Source: Amycolatopsis sp. MtRt-6 (lineage in GTDB: Bacteria > Actinomycetota > Actinomycetes > Mycobacteriales > Pseudonocardiaceae). From it: 64,000 bases of DNA. The stretch spans positions 186,001 through 250,000 of the forward strand of contig NZ_JADWPD010000008.1 of NCBI RefSeq assembly GCF_017308975.1, in the 5' to 3' direction. Positions 7,015-21,770 of this stretch are shown here, one piece after another. A program made the position numbers and the translations under genes. The stretch's first letter is position 1; each line of letters starts with the position of its first letter. The notes under the pieces are model-generated. The model worked only from the letters and a program-made list of their open reading frames with translations, had not been told where the DNA came from and did no database searches.

Positions 7015-9111
7015 CTAGATGAGGTCCAGCGGGTCGAGCTGGATGCGGATCGGTTCGGTGGCCTTCCGGGCATCGCGGCGGGCCGCCGCCGCGTGGATCG
7101 ACGTCGCCAGAACCTTCCCCTCCGCCCGCGACACGCGGACCAGCGCCCGCTCGCGGTCCGCGTTGCCCTCTTCGTCGACCTCGCCGATCGGGACCGGCCC
7201 CAGGACCTCGCCCGACGACGGCAGCGGCAGGTCGTCCAGCAGGGCGGCCACGGCGTCGGGACTGCCTTCGACGCTCGCCATCCGCATGGCCGGCGGGAAG
7301 CCCAGCTCGCGCCGCTCCGCCAGCTCCTGGCCCGCGTGCCAGGCCGGGTCCCAGCGGACCAGGGCCTGGACCACCGCCAGGCCCGCCTCCGCGCCGACGA
7401 TCACCCGGCCGCCCGAAGCGGCCGGGCGGACCAGGGCCGCCGCCGCCATCCAGCGGCGCAAGGCCTCTTCGCCCGCCCGCAGGTCCTGGCGGCCGAGCAG
7501 GGCCCAGCCGTCGAGCAGCAGCGCCGCGCCGTAGCCGCCCTCGGCCACCGGCTCCGCGCCCGGGGTGCACACCACCAGCGCCGGTTTGCCCGGGACCGAG
7601 GCCAGGACCTCCGCGGCCCCGGACGTGCGGACCGGGACGCCCGGGAACGCGCGCCCGAGCTCCTCCGCCGTCCGCTTCGCGCCGACGATCACCGCGCGCA
7701 GCCGGACCGAGCCGCACGCCGTGCAGCGGAACGCCGTCTCCGGGACGCCGCACCAGCGGCACGCCGGGGGCTTCGGCTGCCCGTCGAGCGAGCCGCCGGG
7801 CAGGGCCAGCGGCCCGGCGCAGCGGCGGCAGTGCGCCGGTGTCCGGCAGTTCCCGCAGGCCAGGCCGGGTACGTACCCGCGCCGCGGGACCTGGACCAGT
7901 GCCGGCAGGTCCGCCGCGAAGGCCTGGCGCGCGGCCTCGAACGCCACGGCCGGCAGGCGGGCGACCCGGGCGGCTTCGTCGCGGGCGACGTCGAAGTCCT
8001 CGCCCACCGGCGTGACGCGCGGGGCGGCCGAACGCAGCGTCGCGCGGTCCGCCAGCACCGGGGCGGCCCAGCCGGACTCGACGAGCAGCTGGGCCTCGGC
8101 CGTCCGGGCGAACCCGCCGACCAGCAGTGACGCCTTCGCGGCGTGCGCGCGGTCCATCAGGACGTCCCGGACGTGCGGGTACGGCGCGTGCGGGTCGAGG
8201 TGCAGGTCGTCGCCGTCGTCCCAGACCACGAACAGGCCGGGGTCGTGGACGGGCGCGAACATCGCCGCCCGGGTGCCGACGACCACGCGCACCGCGCCGC
8301 GCAGCACGGCCAGCCAGCGCCGGTACCGTTCGGCGGGCCCGAGCCCGGCGATCAGCGCCACGACGGCGTCCTCGCCCACGACCGCCGCGCAGGCCTCGTG
8401 CACGCGGGTCAGGTCGCGGTGGTCGGGCACGACCAGCACCGCGCCGCGCCCGTCGGCGGCCACGGCACCGGCGGCCTCGGCGAGCCGGCGCGGCCAGTCC
8501 TCGCCCGGCAGGGCCTGCCAGACGGCGTTCGCGGGCTTGGCCTCGGCGAGGGCCTCCAGGAAGGCCGGGCCGCGCTGGTAGCGCGCCCAGGCCGTGGTGT
8601 CGGGCGCCGCCGGCGCGGCCGCGGGCGGCCGGGGCGGCTCGCCTTCGGCCTTGGCGTGCCGCGGCGGGATCGCGAGCCGCAGGACGTCGGACAGCGTGCC
8701 GCCGTAGCGGTCGGCGACCGCCCGGCAGACGGCATGCAGGGACGGCGGCAGCACGGGCTCGGCCGACGTCACGCGGTCGAGGAAGGCCAGCTTGCTGCCG
8801 TAGTCGCTGGTCTCGCCGCGTTCGACGAGATAGCCGTCGACGAGCTGCCCGGCGAACCGGACGCGGACCCGGCAGCCCGGCACGGCGGTCTCGTGCAGTT
8901 TTTCGGGCACGAGGTAGTCGAAGGTGCGGTCCAGGTGGGCCAGCGGGATGTCGACGACGACCCGCGCGACCGGCCGCTCGGGCGCGGGCGACGGGGCGCC
9001 CTTCGCCTTCTCGCCCGGCTTCGGTGTTTTCCGGGCGCGCGAGGGCGCCGCCTTGGCTGCAGGCGGCTTCTCCGGGAGATCCCAGAGGGCAGCGGGCTCG
9101 GAACTGCTCAC
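7015..9111 (-). CDS. priA: primosomal protein N' (PriA), actinobacterial helicase-inactive type
   Basis: About 698 aa from the GTG at 9111; another GTG at 9141 is possible. Residues 45-160 carry the DNA-binding domain (FDYLVPEKLHETAVPGCRV). The central part has the paired CxxC zinc-binding cysteines (CGNCRTPAHCRRC, then CRWCG and CTACG). The Walker A P-loop is absent, and the DEAH-like site reads WDDGDD. This loss is typical of actinobacterial PriA (also in M. tuberculosis), which should act in replication restart without unwinding DNA. The C-terminal domain ends in IRIQLDPLDLI. It lies upstream of the crp-like promoter and downstream of a 21-bp repeat array. Confidence 0.93.
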   Translation of the reverse strand: MSSSEPAALWDLPEKPPAAKAAPSRARKTPKPGEKAKGAPSPAPERPVARVVVDIPLAHLDRTFDYLVPEKLHETAVPGCRVRVRFAGQLVDGYLVERGETSDYGSKLAFLDRVTSAEPVLPPSLHAVCRAVADRYGGTLSDVLRLAIPPRHAKAEGEPPRPPAAAPAAPDTTAWARYQRGPAFLEALAEAKPANAVWQALPGEDWPRRLAEAAGAVAADGRGAVLVVPDHRDLTRVHEACAAVVGEDAVVALIAGLGPAERYRRWLAVLRGAVRVVVGTRAAMFAPVHDPGLFVVWDDGDDLHLDPHAPYPHVRDVLMDRAHAAKASLLVGGFARTAEAQLLVESGWAAPVLADRATLRSAAPRVTPVGEDFDVARDEAARVARLPAVAFEAARQAFAADLPALVQVPRRGYVPGLACGNCRTPAHCRRCAGPLALPGGSLDGQPKPPACRWCGVPETAFRCTACGSVRLRAVIVGAKRTAEELGRAFPGVPVRTSGAAEVLASVPGKPALVVCTPGAEPVAEGGYGAALLLDGWALLGRQDLRAGEEALRRWMAAAALVRPAASGGRVIVGAEAGLAVVQALVRWDPAWHAGQELAERRELGFPPAMRMASVEGSPDAVAALLDDLPLPSSGEVLGPVPIGEVDEEGNADRERALVRVSRAEGKVLATSIHAAAARRDARKATEPIRIQLDPLDLI

Positions 9112-9132
9112 GTCCTGATCTCTACCAGACCC

Positions 9133-9255
9133 CACCGACACCGTGACCGGAGAGGCATCACGCGTGACTGGAGGGGCATCACGCCTGATGCCCCGCTGAT
9201 CACGCGTGATGCCCGCCTGATCACGCGTGATGCCCGCCTGATCACGGGAGATTCC
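9133..9255. repeat. 21-bp periodic repeat array (6 units) with palindromic core
   Basis: Six units between priA and metK. The GTGA (or CTGA/GGGA) of the core occurs at 9143, 9164, 9185, 9206, 9227 and 9248, exactly 21 bp apart. The best cores read TCACGCGTGA, a perfect 10-bp palindrome. The flanking sequence is GGAGGGGCA on the left units and the reverse complement (TGCCCGCC) on the right units, so the array flips orientation in the middle without losing phase. Confidence 0.85.
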
Positions 9256-9266
9256 CCGGACACGAG

Positions 9267-9302
9267 GAAGGCCACCCCGGCGGAAACCGCGGGGTGGCCT
9301 TC
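9267..9302 (-). terminator. hairpin terminator after metK
   Basis: GAAGGCCACCCC and GGGGTGGCCTTC form a 12-bp perfect stem around a 12-nt loop, 13 bp after the metK stop codon. There is no U-run, as is usual for high-GC actinobacteria. Confidence 0.7.
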
Positions 9303-9315
9303 ACCGGATCGTGCG

Positions 9316-10530
<1,215 letters not shown>

Positions 10531-10561
10531 TTCCTCACCTAGTCGTCGGATGCCCGGTGGG

Positions 10562-10580
10562 TTAGGCACCCCTTACCTGT
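10562..10580. promoter_or_regulatory. weak DtxR/IdeR-like dyad upstream of metK
   Basis: TTAGGCACCCCTTACCTGT has the AGG...CCT arms of a 19-bp iron-repressor box but matches the consensus in only about half of its positions. An iron link to metK is not known, so this may be chance. Confidence 0.15.
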
Positions 10581-10611
10581 GCAAGCGTACTGACTATCGC
10601 TTGGGAGACGG

Positions 10612-11832
10612 TCAACGCTTCATGAAGCTCACAACAGCGTCCCACAGTGTGGACGCGAGTTCCGCCTTCGCGCCCAGCGGGATTGCGAGTTCCGTGCCGT
10701 CGGCCCCCAGCAGCCAGCCCGAATTATCCTCGGTCCCGAAAGCTTTGCCATCCCCCACGGCGTTGACGACCAGCAGGTCGGCGCCCTTGCGCTTGAGCTT
10801 CGCGCGGGCGTGGTCGAGCACGCTGCCCTGCTCGTCGCCGGTTTCCGCGGCGAAGCCGACCACGACCTGCCCGGGCCGCCGGTGCTGCACCAGCTCGGCC
10901 AGGATGTCCGCGTTGCGGTCGAGCGTGATGACCGGATCCGGCTGGTCGTCGGACTTCTTGATCTTGTGGGTGGCCTGGTTCGCCGGCCGGAAGTCGGCGA
11001 CCGCGGCGGCCATCACGACGACGTCCGCCGACCGGGACGCGGCGTGCACCGCCTGCCGCAGCTCCTCCGCCGTCGAGACGTGCTCCACCGCCGCGCCCGC
11101 CGGGTCCGGCAGGGCGACCGTGTGGGCGGTGACCAGGGTGACGTCGGCGCCGCGCTGGGCGGCGACGCGGGCCAGCGCGTAGCCCTGCTTGCCGGACGAG
11201 CGGTTGCCCAGGTAACGCACCGGGTCGAGGGGCTCGCGGGTGCCGCCCGCCGAGACCACCACGCGGACGCCTTCGAGGTCGCGCGGGAGGGCGCCGGGGC
11301 GGGCCAGCAGCAACCGGGCCAGGTCGACGATCTCGGCCGGGTTCGCCAGGCGGCCCTTGCCGGTGTCGGCCCCGGTCAGCCGGCCCGCATCGGGCTCGGT
11401 GACGACCATCCCGCGCGAGCGCAGCAGCGCGACGTTGTCGCGGGTGGCGGGGTGCTCCCACATCTCCGTGTGCATCGCCGGGAAGAAGGCGACCGGGCAC
11501 CGGGCGGTGAGCAGGGTGTTGGTCAGCAGGTCGTCGGCGAGGCCGTGGGCGGCCTTGGCGAGCAGGTTCGCCGTGGCCGGGACGACCAGGACGAGATCGG
11601 CTTCCTTGCCGACGCGGACGTGCTGGACCTCGGGCACCTCGGTGAACACGCCCGTGTGCACCGGGTGCCCGGAGAGGGCTTCGAAGGTGGCCGCGCCGAC
11701 GAAGTTCAGCGCGGCTTCGGTGGGGACCACGCGGACGTCGTGACCGGACTCGGTCAGCCCGCGCAGCACCTCACAGGCCTTGTAGGCGGCGATCCCGCCG
11801 CCCACGCCCAGGACGACGCGGGGTTTACTCAC
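10612..11832 (-). CDS. coaBC: bifunctional phosphopantothenoylcysteine decarboxylase / synthetase
   Basis: 406 aa. Two steps of coenzyme A synthesis: ligation of cysteine to 4'-phosphopantothenate (C-terminal CoaB domain) and decarboxylation (N-terminal CoaC flavodomain). The flavodomain shows [11 protein letters not shown] and PAMHTEMW, and the CoaB part has [17 protein letters not shown] with the conserved [10 protein letters not shown]. The GTG start overlaps the rpoZ stop by 8 bp, so the two are translationally coupled. Confidence 0.96.
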   Translation of the reverse strand: MSKPRVVLGVGGGIAAYKACEVLRGLTESGHDVRVVPTEAALNFVGAATFEALSGHPVHTGVFTEVPEVQHVRVGKEADLVLVVPATANLLAKAAHGLADDLLTNTLLTARCPVAFFPAMHTEMWEHPATRDNVALLRSRGMVVTEPDAGRLTGADTGKGRLANPAEIVDLARLLLARPGALPRDLEGVRVVVSAGGTREPLDPVRYLGNRSSGKQGYALARVAAQRGADVTLVTAHTVALPDPAGAAVEHVSTAEELRQAVHAASRSADVVVMAAAVADFRPANQATHKIKKSDDQPDPVITLDRNADILAELVQHRRPGQVVVGFAAETGDEQGSVLDHARAKLKRKGADLLVVNAVGDGKAFGTEDNSGWLLGADGTELAIPLGAKAELASTLWDAVVSFMKR

Positions 11833-12094
11833 CCTCGGTGTGCTCGAGCAGGCCGCCGTGGATCTCGCGCAGCGCGATCGAGAGCGGCTTCTCGCGCGGG
11901 CCCGGCTCGACGAGCGGGCCGACGTACTCGAGCAGGCCCTCGCCCAGCTGGGCGTAGTAGTCGTTGATCTGGCGGGCCCGCTTGGCCGAGTAGATCACCA
12001 GCGCGTACTTCGAGCTGACCTTCTCGAGCAGGTCGTCGATCGGCGGGTTGGTGATGCCCTCGAGCTCTTCGGTCAGGGTTGCCTGGGTGGTCAC
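11825..12094 (-). CDS. rpoZ: RNA polymerase omega subunit
   Basis: 89 aa. Omega assists assembly of the beta-prime subunit. The conserved core is visible as [18 protein letters not shown] and [14 protein letters not shown]. Its GTG start overlaps the gmk stop by 4 bp (GTGA), and coaBC starts within its stop. The neighbour order gmk-rpoZ-coaBC is the standard actinobacterial one. Confidence 0.96.
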   Translation of the reverse strand: MTTQATLTEELEGITNPPIDDLLEKVSSKYALVIYSAKRARQINDYYAQLGEGLLEYVGPLVEPGPREKPLSIALREIHGGLLEHTEGE

Positions 12095-12744
12095 GCGTGG
12101 TGCTCCGATTCGTCGGAAGACTGATCAGTAATCAAGTTTAGCAAGTGCTCAGCCGCCTCCCGCACGTCGGCGTTGACGACGCGGTGGTCGAACTCCCCCG
12201 CCGCCGCCAGCTCGCGCTCCGCCTCGGCCAGCCGGGCCCGCACCGCGGCCTCGTTTTCGGTGCCGCGCCCGGTGAGCCTGCCGACCAGCTCGTCCCACGA
12301 CGGCGGCATCAGCATCACCAGCCGGGCCTCCGGCATGGCGGCCCGGACCTGGCGGGCGCCCTGCAGTTCGATCTCGAGGACGGCCGGGCGGCCCTCGGCG
12401 AGGGCCTTCTCGACCGGCTCGCGCGGCGTGCCGTAGCAGTTGCCGGCGAACTCGGCCCATTCCAGCAGCCTGCCGTCGGCGACCATCGCGTCGAACTCCG
12501 CGCGGTCGACGAAGTGGTAGTGCGCCCCGTCGACTTCGCCGGGACGCGGCTTGCGCGTGGTGACCGAGACGCTGAACCAGACGTCGGGCTCCAGCTTCCG
12601 CAGTTCGCCCACCACGCTCGACTTCCCGACTCCCGAGGGCCCCGATACGACGGTGAGCCGGTGCCGGGGGATGTCCCCCGTCACCGGCTCACTGCCGCGG
12701 TCGGCGCCCCGGCTCACCGGGTAGTCCTGACCGACGCCGTTCAC
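12091..12744 (-). CDS. gmk: guanylate kinase
   Basis: 217 aa. Phosphorylates GMP to GDP with ATP. The P-loop reads [10 protein letters not shown] near residue 34, and the GMP-binding region is visible as [16 protein letters not shown] with HYHFV. The C-terminus carries the usual [10 protein letters not shown] motif. The first 28 residues (to DIPRHR) are an extension before the kinase fold. Its GTG start overlaps the mihF stop by 4 bp and its stop overlaps rpoZ by 4 bp. Confidence 0.96.
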   Translation of the reverse strand: MNGVGQDYPVSRGADRGSEPVTGDIPRHRLTVVSGPSGVGKSSVVGELRKLEPDVWFSVSVTTRKPRPGEVDGAHYHFVDRAEFDAMVADGRLLEWAEFAGNCYGTPREPVEKALAEGRPAVLEIELQGARQVRAAMPEARLVMLMPPSWDELVGRLTGRGTENEAAVRARLAEAERELAAAGEFDHRVVNADVREAAEHLLNLITDQSSDESEHHA

Positions 12745-13058
12745 TCGCCGCTGAACTCGGCCAGCAGCGCCTTGCGCTGCCGGTCGCCGAGGCCACGAAG
12801 GCGACGGCTGGGGGCGATCTCCAGTCGTTCCATGGTCTGCTGCGCGCGGACCTTGCCGACGCCCGGGAGGGCCTCGAGCAGAGCCGAAACCTTCATCTTG
12901 CCGAGGACTTCGTTCTCCTCGGCCTGCTTCAGCACGTCGACCAGAGTGGTACCGCCCCGCTTCAGCCGCTCCTTCAGCTCAGCACGGATGCGGCGGGCGG
13001 CGGCGGCCTTCTCCAGCGCCGCAGCGCGCTGTTCCTCTGTCAGCTGGGGAAGTGCCAC
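12741..13058 (-). CDS. mihF: integration host factor, actinobacterial type (mIHF)
   Basis: 105 aa. A small basic nucleoid-associated protein, the mIHF/sIHF family essential in mycobacteria. The fold is a long basic helix followed by a helix-two-turn-helix region ([18 protein letters not shown]) that binds DNA. The GTG start has GGAGG with a good spacer. It is the first gene of the mihF-gmk-rpoZ-coaBC-metK run. An inverted repeat overlaps its promoter. Confidence 0.93.
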   Translation of the reverse strand: MALPQLTEEQRAAALEKAAAARRIRAELKERLKRGGTTLVDVLKQAEENEVLGKMKVSALLEALPGVGKVRAQQTMERLEIAPSRRLRGLGDRQRKALLAEFSGE

Positions 13059-13098
13059 GTTTTCCTCCGGTAGTTCTCAAAACTGGGTGGGTGACGCG

Positions 13099-13128
13099 AC
13101 GGTACCCACCCGTGAGCACCGGCCACAA
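13099..13128 (-). promoter_or_regulatory. mihF promoter with overlapping inverted repeat
   Basis: TTGTGG (13123-13128), an 18-bp spacer and TACCGT (13099-13104) form a fair -35/-10 pair. GGTGGGT (13086-13092) and ACCCACC (13104-13110) form an inverted repeat overlapping the -10 box and likely start site, a possible self-control site. Confidence 0.5.
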
Positions 13129-13165
13129 TGCGGGGGTGCCTGGTGGGGGCCCGTTCCGCGCCCTG

Positions 13166-14010
13166 CTATTGGCCGTTTTCCTGCGGGTCGGCCAGCACTT
13201 CGGCGACCCGTTCGACCGCTTGGCGCAAAGCCGCTTGCTCCGGACCGTGCTTCAGGATGTCGCGTGACGACGCGGGCAGGACGCCCGGCAGGGACACACC
13301 GAACAGGGCCCGCAAATCGGCCACAGTGGCTCCCTGGGCCCCGAAACCGGGCGCCAGCACCGGACCGTTCAGCCGCGAGAGATCGAGCTCCCCCGGCTTG
13401 ACCGTGGCGCCGACGACGACACCCACATCGCCGAGCGGTTCCGCTCCGTCGTTGAACGCCGCCGCGGAATCGACGATCGACTGCGCCACCGTGCGCCCGT
13501 CGGGCAGCCGGGCGTTCTGCACGGCGGCCGCTTCCGGGTTCGAAGTCCGGGCGAGCACGAAGATGCCGCGTCCCGCCGAGACGGCCGTTTCGGCGCACTG
13601 GGCCAAAGAGCCGAAGCCGAGGTACGGCGAAACGGTGATCGCGTCGGCCGCGATCGCCGCCCCGTCGGCCACGTACGCGGCCGTGTACGCCGCCATCGTG
13701 GACCCGATGTCGCCGCGCTTGACGTCCAAAAGCACCAACGCGCCGGCGTCGCGGGCCGTCTCGACGACCCGCTCGAGCACGCGGACGCCGTCCGGTCCGA
13801 AACTTTCGAAGAACGCCGACTGCGGCTTCACGATCGCCGCGCGCGCGGCCAGGACCTCGGTGGCGGACAGCGCGAACCGTTCCAGGCCCGAGACGTCCAC
13901 CGGCAGCCCCCAGGCCTCGATCAGGCCCGGGTGGGGGTCGATCCCGGCGCACAGCGGGCCGCGGGCCGCGACGGCCTTGGCCAGCCGCGCCCCGAACCGC
14001 TCCCGCCCGC

Positions 14011-14014
<4 letters not shown>
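13166..14014 (-). CDS. pyrF: orotidine-5'-phosphate decarboxylase
   Basis: 282 aa. Last step of UMP synthesis. It is the type-2 (mycobacterial) form. The catalytic cluster is [12 protein letters not shown], with Lys and Asp in the active site. The N-terminal LCAGIDPHP and C-terminal [12 protein letters not shown] match the family. The ATG overlaps the carB stop by 4 bp; it is the last gene of the pyr operon. A gap of 107 bp separates its stop from mihF. Confidence 0.96.
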
Positions 14015-17324
<3,310 letters not shown>

Positions 17325-17325
<1 letters not shown>

Positions 17326-18446
17326 CAGGCCTTCTTCTCCATGAGCGAAACGAAATCGTCGAACAGGGGGGCCGCGTCGTGCGGACCGGCCGCGGCTTCG
17401 GGGTGGTACTGGACCGAGAACGCCGGGACGTCCAGTGCGCGGACGCCCTCGACCGTGTCGTCGTTGGGGCAGTAGTGGCTGATCTGCGCCGCCCCGAACG
17501 GGGACTCGAAGCGCTGACCCGGCTCGCCTTCGAGGGCGAACCCGTGGTTCTGCGCCGTGATGGCCACGGACCGGGTGGCCACGTCGATCACCGGGATGTT
17601 GATGCCGCGGTGGCCGTAGCGCATCTTGTACGTCCCCAGGCCGAGCGCGCGGCCGAGGACCTGGTTGCCGAAGCAGATGCCGAACAGCGGGATCTCGCGG
17701 CCGAGGACCTGCTTGGTCAGCTCGGTGGCATGCGTCGTGGTGGCCGGGTCGCCCGGGCCGTTGGACAGGAACACGCCGTCCGGCTCGATGGCCAGCAGCT
17801 CCTCCAGCGTCGACGTCGAGGGCAGCACGTGCACCTCGATGCCGCGCTGGACCATCTGGCGCGGGGTGTTGGACTTGATGCCCAGGTCCAGCGCCGCGAC
17901 CCGGAAGCGGACATCACCGGAAGGCGAGACCACGTAAGGCTTCGGCGTCGACACCTGGCCTGCCAGGTCCGCGCCCTCCATCTTCGGGCTGGCCAGCACC
18001 GAAGCGACCATGTCGTCGACCGTGCCGAGCGCGTCACCGGAGAACACCCCGGCGCGCATCGCGCCGACCTCGCGCAGGTGCCGGGTCAGCGAGCGGGTGT
18101 CGACCTCGGCGATGCCGACGATCCCCTGGCGCACCAGCTCTTCGTCCAGGGTCCGGCGGGAGCGCCAGTTGGACGGCGTGCGCGCGGGGTCGCGCACCAC
18201 GTAGCCGTTGACCCAGATCTTCGAGGACTCGTCGTCCTCGTCGTTCCAGCCGGTGTTGCCGATCTGCGGCGCCGTCTGCACCACGATCTGCCCGTGGTAG
18301 GACGGGTCGGTCAGCGTCTCCTGGTAACCGGTCATGCCGGTGCAGAACACCGCCTCGCCGAGGGTTCGCCCCTGCGCGCCGTAGGCAGCGCCGCGGAACA
18401 CCCGGCCGTCTTCGAGTACCAGTGCGGCCTGAGCGCGCGCGTTCAC
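17325..18446 (-). CDS. carA: carbamoyl-phosphate synthase small subunit (glutaminase)
   Basis: 373 aa from the GTG at 18446. Class I amidotransferase that feeds ammonia to CarB. The catalytic triad region is seen in [16 protein letters not shown] (nucleophile Cys) and [12 protein letters not shown]. The N-terminal half shows [17 protein letters not shown], the usual small-subunit signature. Its GTG overlaps the stop of the Rv1382-like gene by 4 bp. Confidence 0.97.
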
Positions 18447-18937
18447 TGGGCACCTCCCTTGATCTTGAGCTGTTCGATCCACTGTGGATAGTCGTCGAGG
18501 TCGTCGCCGCGGAAGCCGGTGTCGAGCTCCGCGTCGCCGAGCCGCCAGGTGACGACGAGCAACGCGTCCGTGCCCATCACCTTCCCGGCGATCTTCGTGT
18601 CGCGCCGGACGCCGGTGACGGCGTCCCGCGGGATCCAGAAGTCCGGGGCTCCCCCGCGCTCGACGGCGATACCCCCGTCGTGCAGCCGCCAAACCGCGCC
18701 GGTGCGCAGGCCCGCGCCGCGGGTGACGATCCGGTTCTGCCACTCCCCCGCGACCGTCGTCGACAGGTAGACGCCGGTGGACTCCAGCAGGACGTCACCC
18801 GGGTCCGCGGGGATGGCGGGGAACGGCGGCACCTGGGCGCTCTGCGAGCGGGACTTGCGCCGCCAGCCGACGTACATGCCCCAGAGGCACAGGAGGAAGA
18901 AGGCGACGATCGCCAGCACGAGCCAGAAGCGCTCCAT
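18443..18937 (-). CDS. PH-like domain membrane protein of the pyr operon (Rv1382-like)
   Basis: 164 aa with one N-terminal transmembrane helix (FWLVLAIVAFFLLCLWGMYV). A PH-like beta-rich domain follows, including GVYLSTTVAGEW. This gene sits between pyrC and carA in many actinobacteria. Its role is unknown, but conserved position suggests a link to pyrimidine synthesis or a cell-envelope function. It shares one base with the pyrC stop (TGATG). Confidence 0.8.
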   Translation of the reverse strand: MERFWLVLAIVAFFLLCLWGMYVGWRRKSRSQSAQVPPFPAIPADPGDVLLESTGVYLSTTVAGEWQNRIVTRGAGLRTGAVWRLHDGGIAVERGGAPDFWIPRDAVTGVRRDTKIAGKVMGTDALLVVTWRLGDAELDTGFRGDDLDDYPQWIEQLKIKGGAQ

Positions 18938-20223
18938 CAGCCGATCTTCCCGTCCCGCGCGGTGATCCGCCCGCGCAGCAGCGTCGCGGTCACCACGCCG
19001 GGCAGCCGCATTCCCTCGTACGGGGTGTTGGCCGCGATGCTGGCCAGCTCCGCGCCCCGGACGGTCCACTCGGCGTCCGGGTCGACCAGGGCCAGGTTCG
19101 CCGGCTCCCCCACCGCGATCGGGCGGCCCTGGTCGGCGAGGTTGCCGATCTCGGCCGGCCGCTCGCTCATGACGCGGGCGACGCCGCGCCAGTCGAGCAG
19201 CCCCGTGCGGACCATCGTCTCGGTGACGATCGAGAGCGCCGTCTGCAGCCCGAGCATGCCCGGCCGGGCCGCGCTCCACTCGGTGTCCTTGTCCTGCACC
19301 GCGTGCGGCGCGTGGTCGGTGGCGACGCAGTCGATGGTCCCGTCGGCCAGCGCGGCCCGCAGCTTCTCCGCGTCGGACTCGGTGCGCAGCGGCGGGTTCA
19401 CCTTGTTGACCGGGTCGTAGGTGGCCAGGCGCTCGTCGGTGAGCAGCAGGTGGTGCGGGGTGACCTCGGCCGACACCTTCGTGCCGCGGTCCTTCGCCCA
19501 GCGCAGCACGTCCGCGGTGCCCGACGTCGAGACGTGGCAGACGTGCAGCCGCGCGTTGGCGTGCAGGGCGAGCAGGCAGTCGCGGGCCACGATGGACTCT
19601 TCCGCGGCGGCCGGCCAGCCGGTGTAGCCGAGCCGGGCCGCGCGCTCGCCCTCGTGGGCCTGGGCGCCGACGGTCAGCCGCGGCTCCTCCGCGTGCTGCG
19701 CGATGACGACGTCCAGCGCCGTCGAGTACTCCAGCGCGCGGCGCATGAGCAGCGGGTCGGCGACGCAGAGGCCGTCGTCGGAGAACACCTTCACCCCGGC
19801 CTGGGAGTTCGCCATCGTGCCCAGCTCGGCGAGCTTCTCGCCCTTGAGCCCGACGGTGACCGCGCCGACCGGGTGGACGTCGACCAGGCCGACCTCCTGG
19901 CCGCGCCGCCAGACGTGCTCGACGATCACGGCGTTGTCGGCGACCGGGTCGGTGTTGGCCATGGCGAACACCGCGGTGTACCCGCCGAGCGCCGCCGCGG
20001 CCGAGCCCGAGTCGATCGTCTCGGTGTCCTCGCGGCCGGGTTCGCGCAGGTGGGTGTGCAGGTCGACGAAGCCGGGGAGGAGGACCTGCCCGCGCGCGTC
20101 GATGACCTCGGCGTCTTCGGGTGCTTGGACGGTGCCGATCCCGGTGATCACGCCGTCCTCGATCAGGACGTCGACGGGGTCGCCTTCGCCGTAGGGCCGG
20201 GCGCCCTTGATCACGGTGCTCAC
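18937..20223 (-). CDS. pyrC: dihydroorotase
   Basis: 428 aa. Cyclises carbamoyl aspartate to dihydroorotate. It is the class I (zinc) form. The metal-binding motif reads [13 protein letters not shown] near residue 53, and further metal residues lie in [14 protein letters not shown] and the DHAPH region. The start is a GTG at 20223, overlapping the pyrB stop by 4 bp. Confidence 0.96.
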   Translation of the reverse strand: MSTVIKGARPYGEGDPVDVLIEDGVITGIGTVQAPEDAEVIDARGQVLLPGFVDLHTHLREPGREDTETIDSGSAAAALGGYTAVFAMANTDPVADNAVIVEHVWRRGQEVGLVDVHPVGAVTVGLKGEKLAELGTMANSQAGVKVFSDDGLCVADPLLMRRALEYSTALDVVIAQHAEEPRLTVGAQAHEGERAARLGYTGWPAAAEESIVARDCLLALHANARLHVCHVSTSGTADVLRWAKDRGTKVSAEVTPHHLLLTDERLATYDPVNKVNPPLRTESDAEKLRAALADGTIDCVATDHAPHAVQDKDTEWSAARPGMLGLQTALSIVTETMVRTGLLDWRGVARVMSERPAEIGNLADQGRPIAVGEPANLALVDPDAEWTVRGAELASIAANTPYEGMRLPGVVTATLLRGRITARDGKIG

Positions 20224-21152
20224 GCGGCGGCTCCTTCGCTGGCCAGGAGGTGGTAGAGGACCGCCATGCGCACGTGGACGCCGTTGCGGACCTGTTCGGT
20301 GATGGCCGACGCCGGGGAGTCGGCTACCGCCGAAGCGATCTCCATCCCACGCAGCATCGGGCCGGGGTGCAGCACGACCGCGTGGTCCGGCAGCAGCTTC
20401 TGCCGCCGTTCCGACAGGCCGTAGGCAATCGAGTACTCACGGGCACTCGGGAAAAACCCGCCGTGCATGCGCTCGGCCTGGACACGCAGCATCATGACGG
20501 CGTCGACCGCGGGCAGCTCGGCGTCCAGGTCGTGGGAAACGGTCACCGGAAGGCTTTCGACGCCGTAAGGCAGCAACGTCGGCGGCGCGACCAGCACCAC
20601 TTCGGCGCCCAGGGCGGCGAGCAGGTGGATGTTCGAGCGGGCGACCCGGCTGTGCAGGACGTCCCCGACGATGGCGATCCGGCGGTCCTTCAGGGACCCG
20701 AGCCGCTCGCGCAGGGTCGCCGCGTCGAGCAGCGCCTGCGTCGGGTGCTCGTGGGTGCCGTCGCCGGCGTTGACCACCGAGGTGCCGGGCTCGGCCAGCC
20801 ACTCCGAGAGCCGCTGGGCGGCGCCGCTGGCGGGGTGCCGGACGATCACGCAGTCGGCGCCCGCGGCGGCCAGCGTCAGCGCGGTGTCCCGCAGCGACTC
20901 GCCCTTGTTGACCGACGAGCTGGACGCGGAGACGTTGATCACGTCCGCGCTCATCCACTTGCCGGCGATCTCGAACGACACCCGGGTGCGCGTCGAGTTC
21001 TCGTAGAACAGGGTGATCACCGTGCGGCCGCGCAGCGTCGGCAGCTTCTTGACCTCGCGGCCGAGCAGCGTGTGCTTGAGCTCGTCGGCGGTGTCGAGCA
21101 CGGCCGTGGCCAGCGCCGGGTCCAGGCCGTCGGTGGCGAGCAGGTGCTTCAC
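20220..21152 (-). CDS. pyrB: aspartate carbamoyltransferase catalytic chain
   Basis: 310 aa. Joins carbamoyl phosphate and aspartate. The carbamoyl-phosphate site STRTRVSFE is near residue 54, and [13 protein letters not shown] carries the conserved HPTQ motif. There is no regulatory chain (PyrI) gene nearby. The ATG overlaps the pyrR stop by 4 bp. Confidence 0.97.
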   Translation of the reverse strand: MKHLLATDGLDPALATAVLDTADELKHTLLGREVKKLPTLRGRTVITLFYENSTRTRVSFEIAGKWMSADVINVSASSSSVNKGESLRDTALTLAAAGADCVIVRHPASGAAQRLSEWLAEPGTSVVNAGDGTHEHPTQALLDAATLRERLGSLKDRRIAIVGDVLHSRVARSNIHLLAALGAEVVLVAPPTLLPYGVESLPVTVSHDLDAELPAVDAVMMLRVQAERMHGGFFPSAREYSIAYGLSERRQKLLPDHAVVLHPGPMLRGMEIASAVADSPASAITEQVRNGVHVRMAVLYHLLASEGAAA

Positions 21153-21757
21153 GAGTCCTCTCCAGCAGCAGTGTCGGCCTTGGAAGGGCGCAGCAGGACC
21201 GCGTCGCGGCCGTCGATCTCGGCCAGCAGGACGGACACGCCCTCGGTGCGGGCGGTCGGCACGTTCTTGCCCACGTAGTCGGCGCGGATCGGCAGCTCCC
21301 GGTGACCGCGGTCGACCAGCACGGCCAGCTGCACCGCGCGCGGGCGGCCGTGATCACGCAGGGCATCGAGCGCGGCCCGGATCGTCCGGCCGGAGAAGAG
21401 GACGTCGTCGACGAGGATCACGACGCGGTCGTCGATGCCGTCCGGCGGCAGCTGCGTCTGTTCGAGCGCGCGCGGCGGGCGGCGGCGGAGGTCGTCCCGG
21501 TAGAGGGTGACGTCGAGGGCGCCGGTGGGCGGGCGGACCCCGGAGAACTCGCCGATCTTGTCGGCCAGGCGGGCCGCGAGCGGCGTGCCCCGGGACGGGA
21601 TGCCGAGCAACACGGGCGGGGTAGTGCTCTCCGCACCGTTCGCGGTCTTTTCGATGACCTGATGGGCCATTCGGGCGATCGTGCGCGCGACATCGCCGGC
21701 CGTCAGGAGCTCGCGCTCCCCGGCCGAACCAGCCGCGTCACGCGGGCGTGACGACAA
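21149..21757 (-). CDS. pyrR: bifunctional pyr operon RNA-binding attenuator / uracil phosphoribosyltransferase PyrR
   Basis: 202 aa with a TTG start at 21757. AAGGAG lies 6 bp before it; a longer frame from 21832 lacks such a signal. The PRPP-binding motif reads [19 protein letters not shown]. The protein binds UMP and the RNA hairpin just upstream of its own ribosome site, so it should lower translation of the pyr operon when pyrimidines are plentiful. This mechanism is known in mycobacteria. It is the first gene of the pyr operon. Confidence 0.95.
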   Translation of the reverse strand: MSSRPRDAAGSAGERELLTAGDVARTIARMAHQVIEKTANGAESTTPPVLLGIPSRGTPLAARLADKIGEFSGVRPPTGALDVTLYRDDLRRRPPRALEQTQLPPDGIDDRVVILVDDVLFSGRTIRAALDALRDHGRPRAVQLAVLVDRGHRELPIRADYVGKNVPTARTEGVSVLLAEIDGRDAVLLRPSKADTAAGEDS

Positions 21758-21770
21758 ACCGGACTCCTTC

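Noticed and set aside
9143..9255. CRISPR array
   Set aside because: Units are 21 bp in period without unique spacers; no cas genes in the window.
10531..10611. SAM riboswitch before metK
   Set aside because: The 81-bp gap is too short and lacks the conserved kink-turn and pairing pattern.
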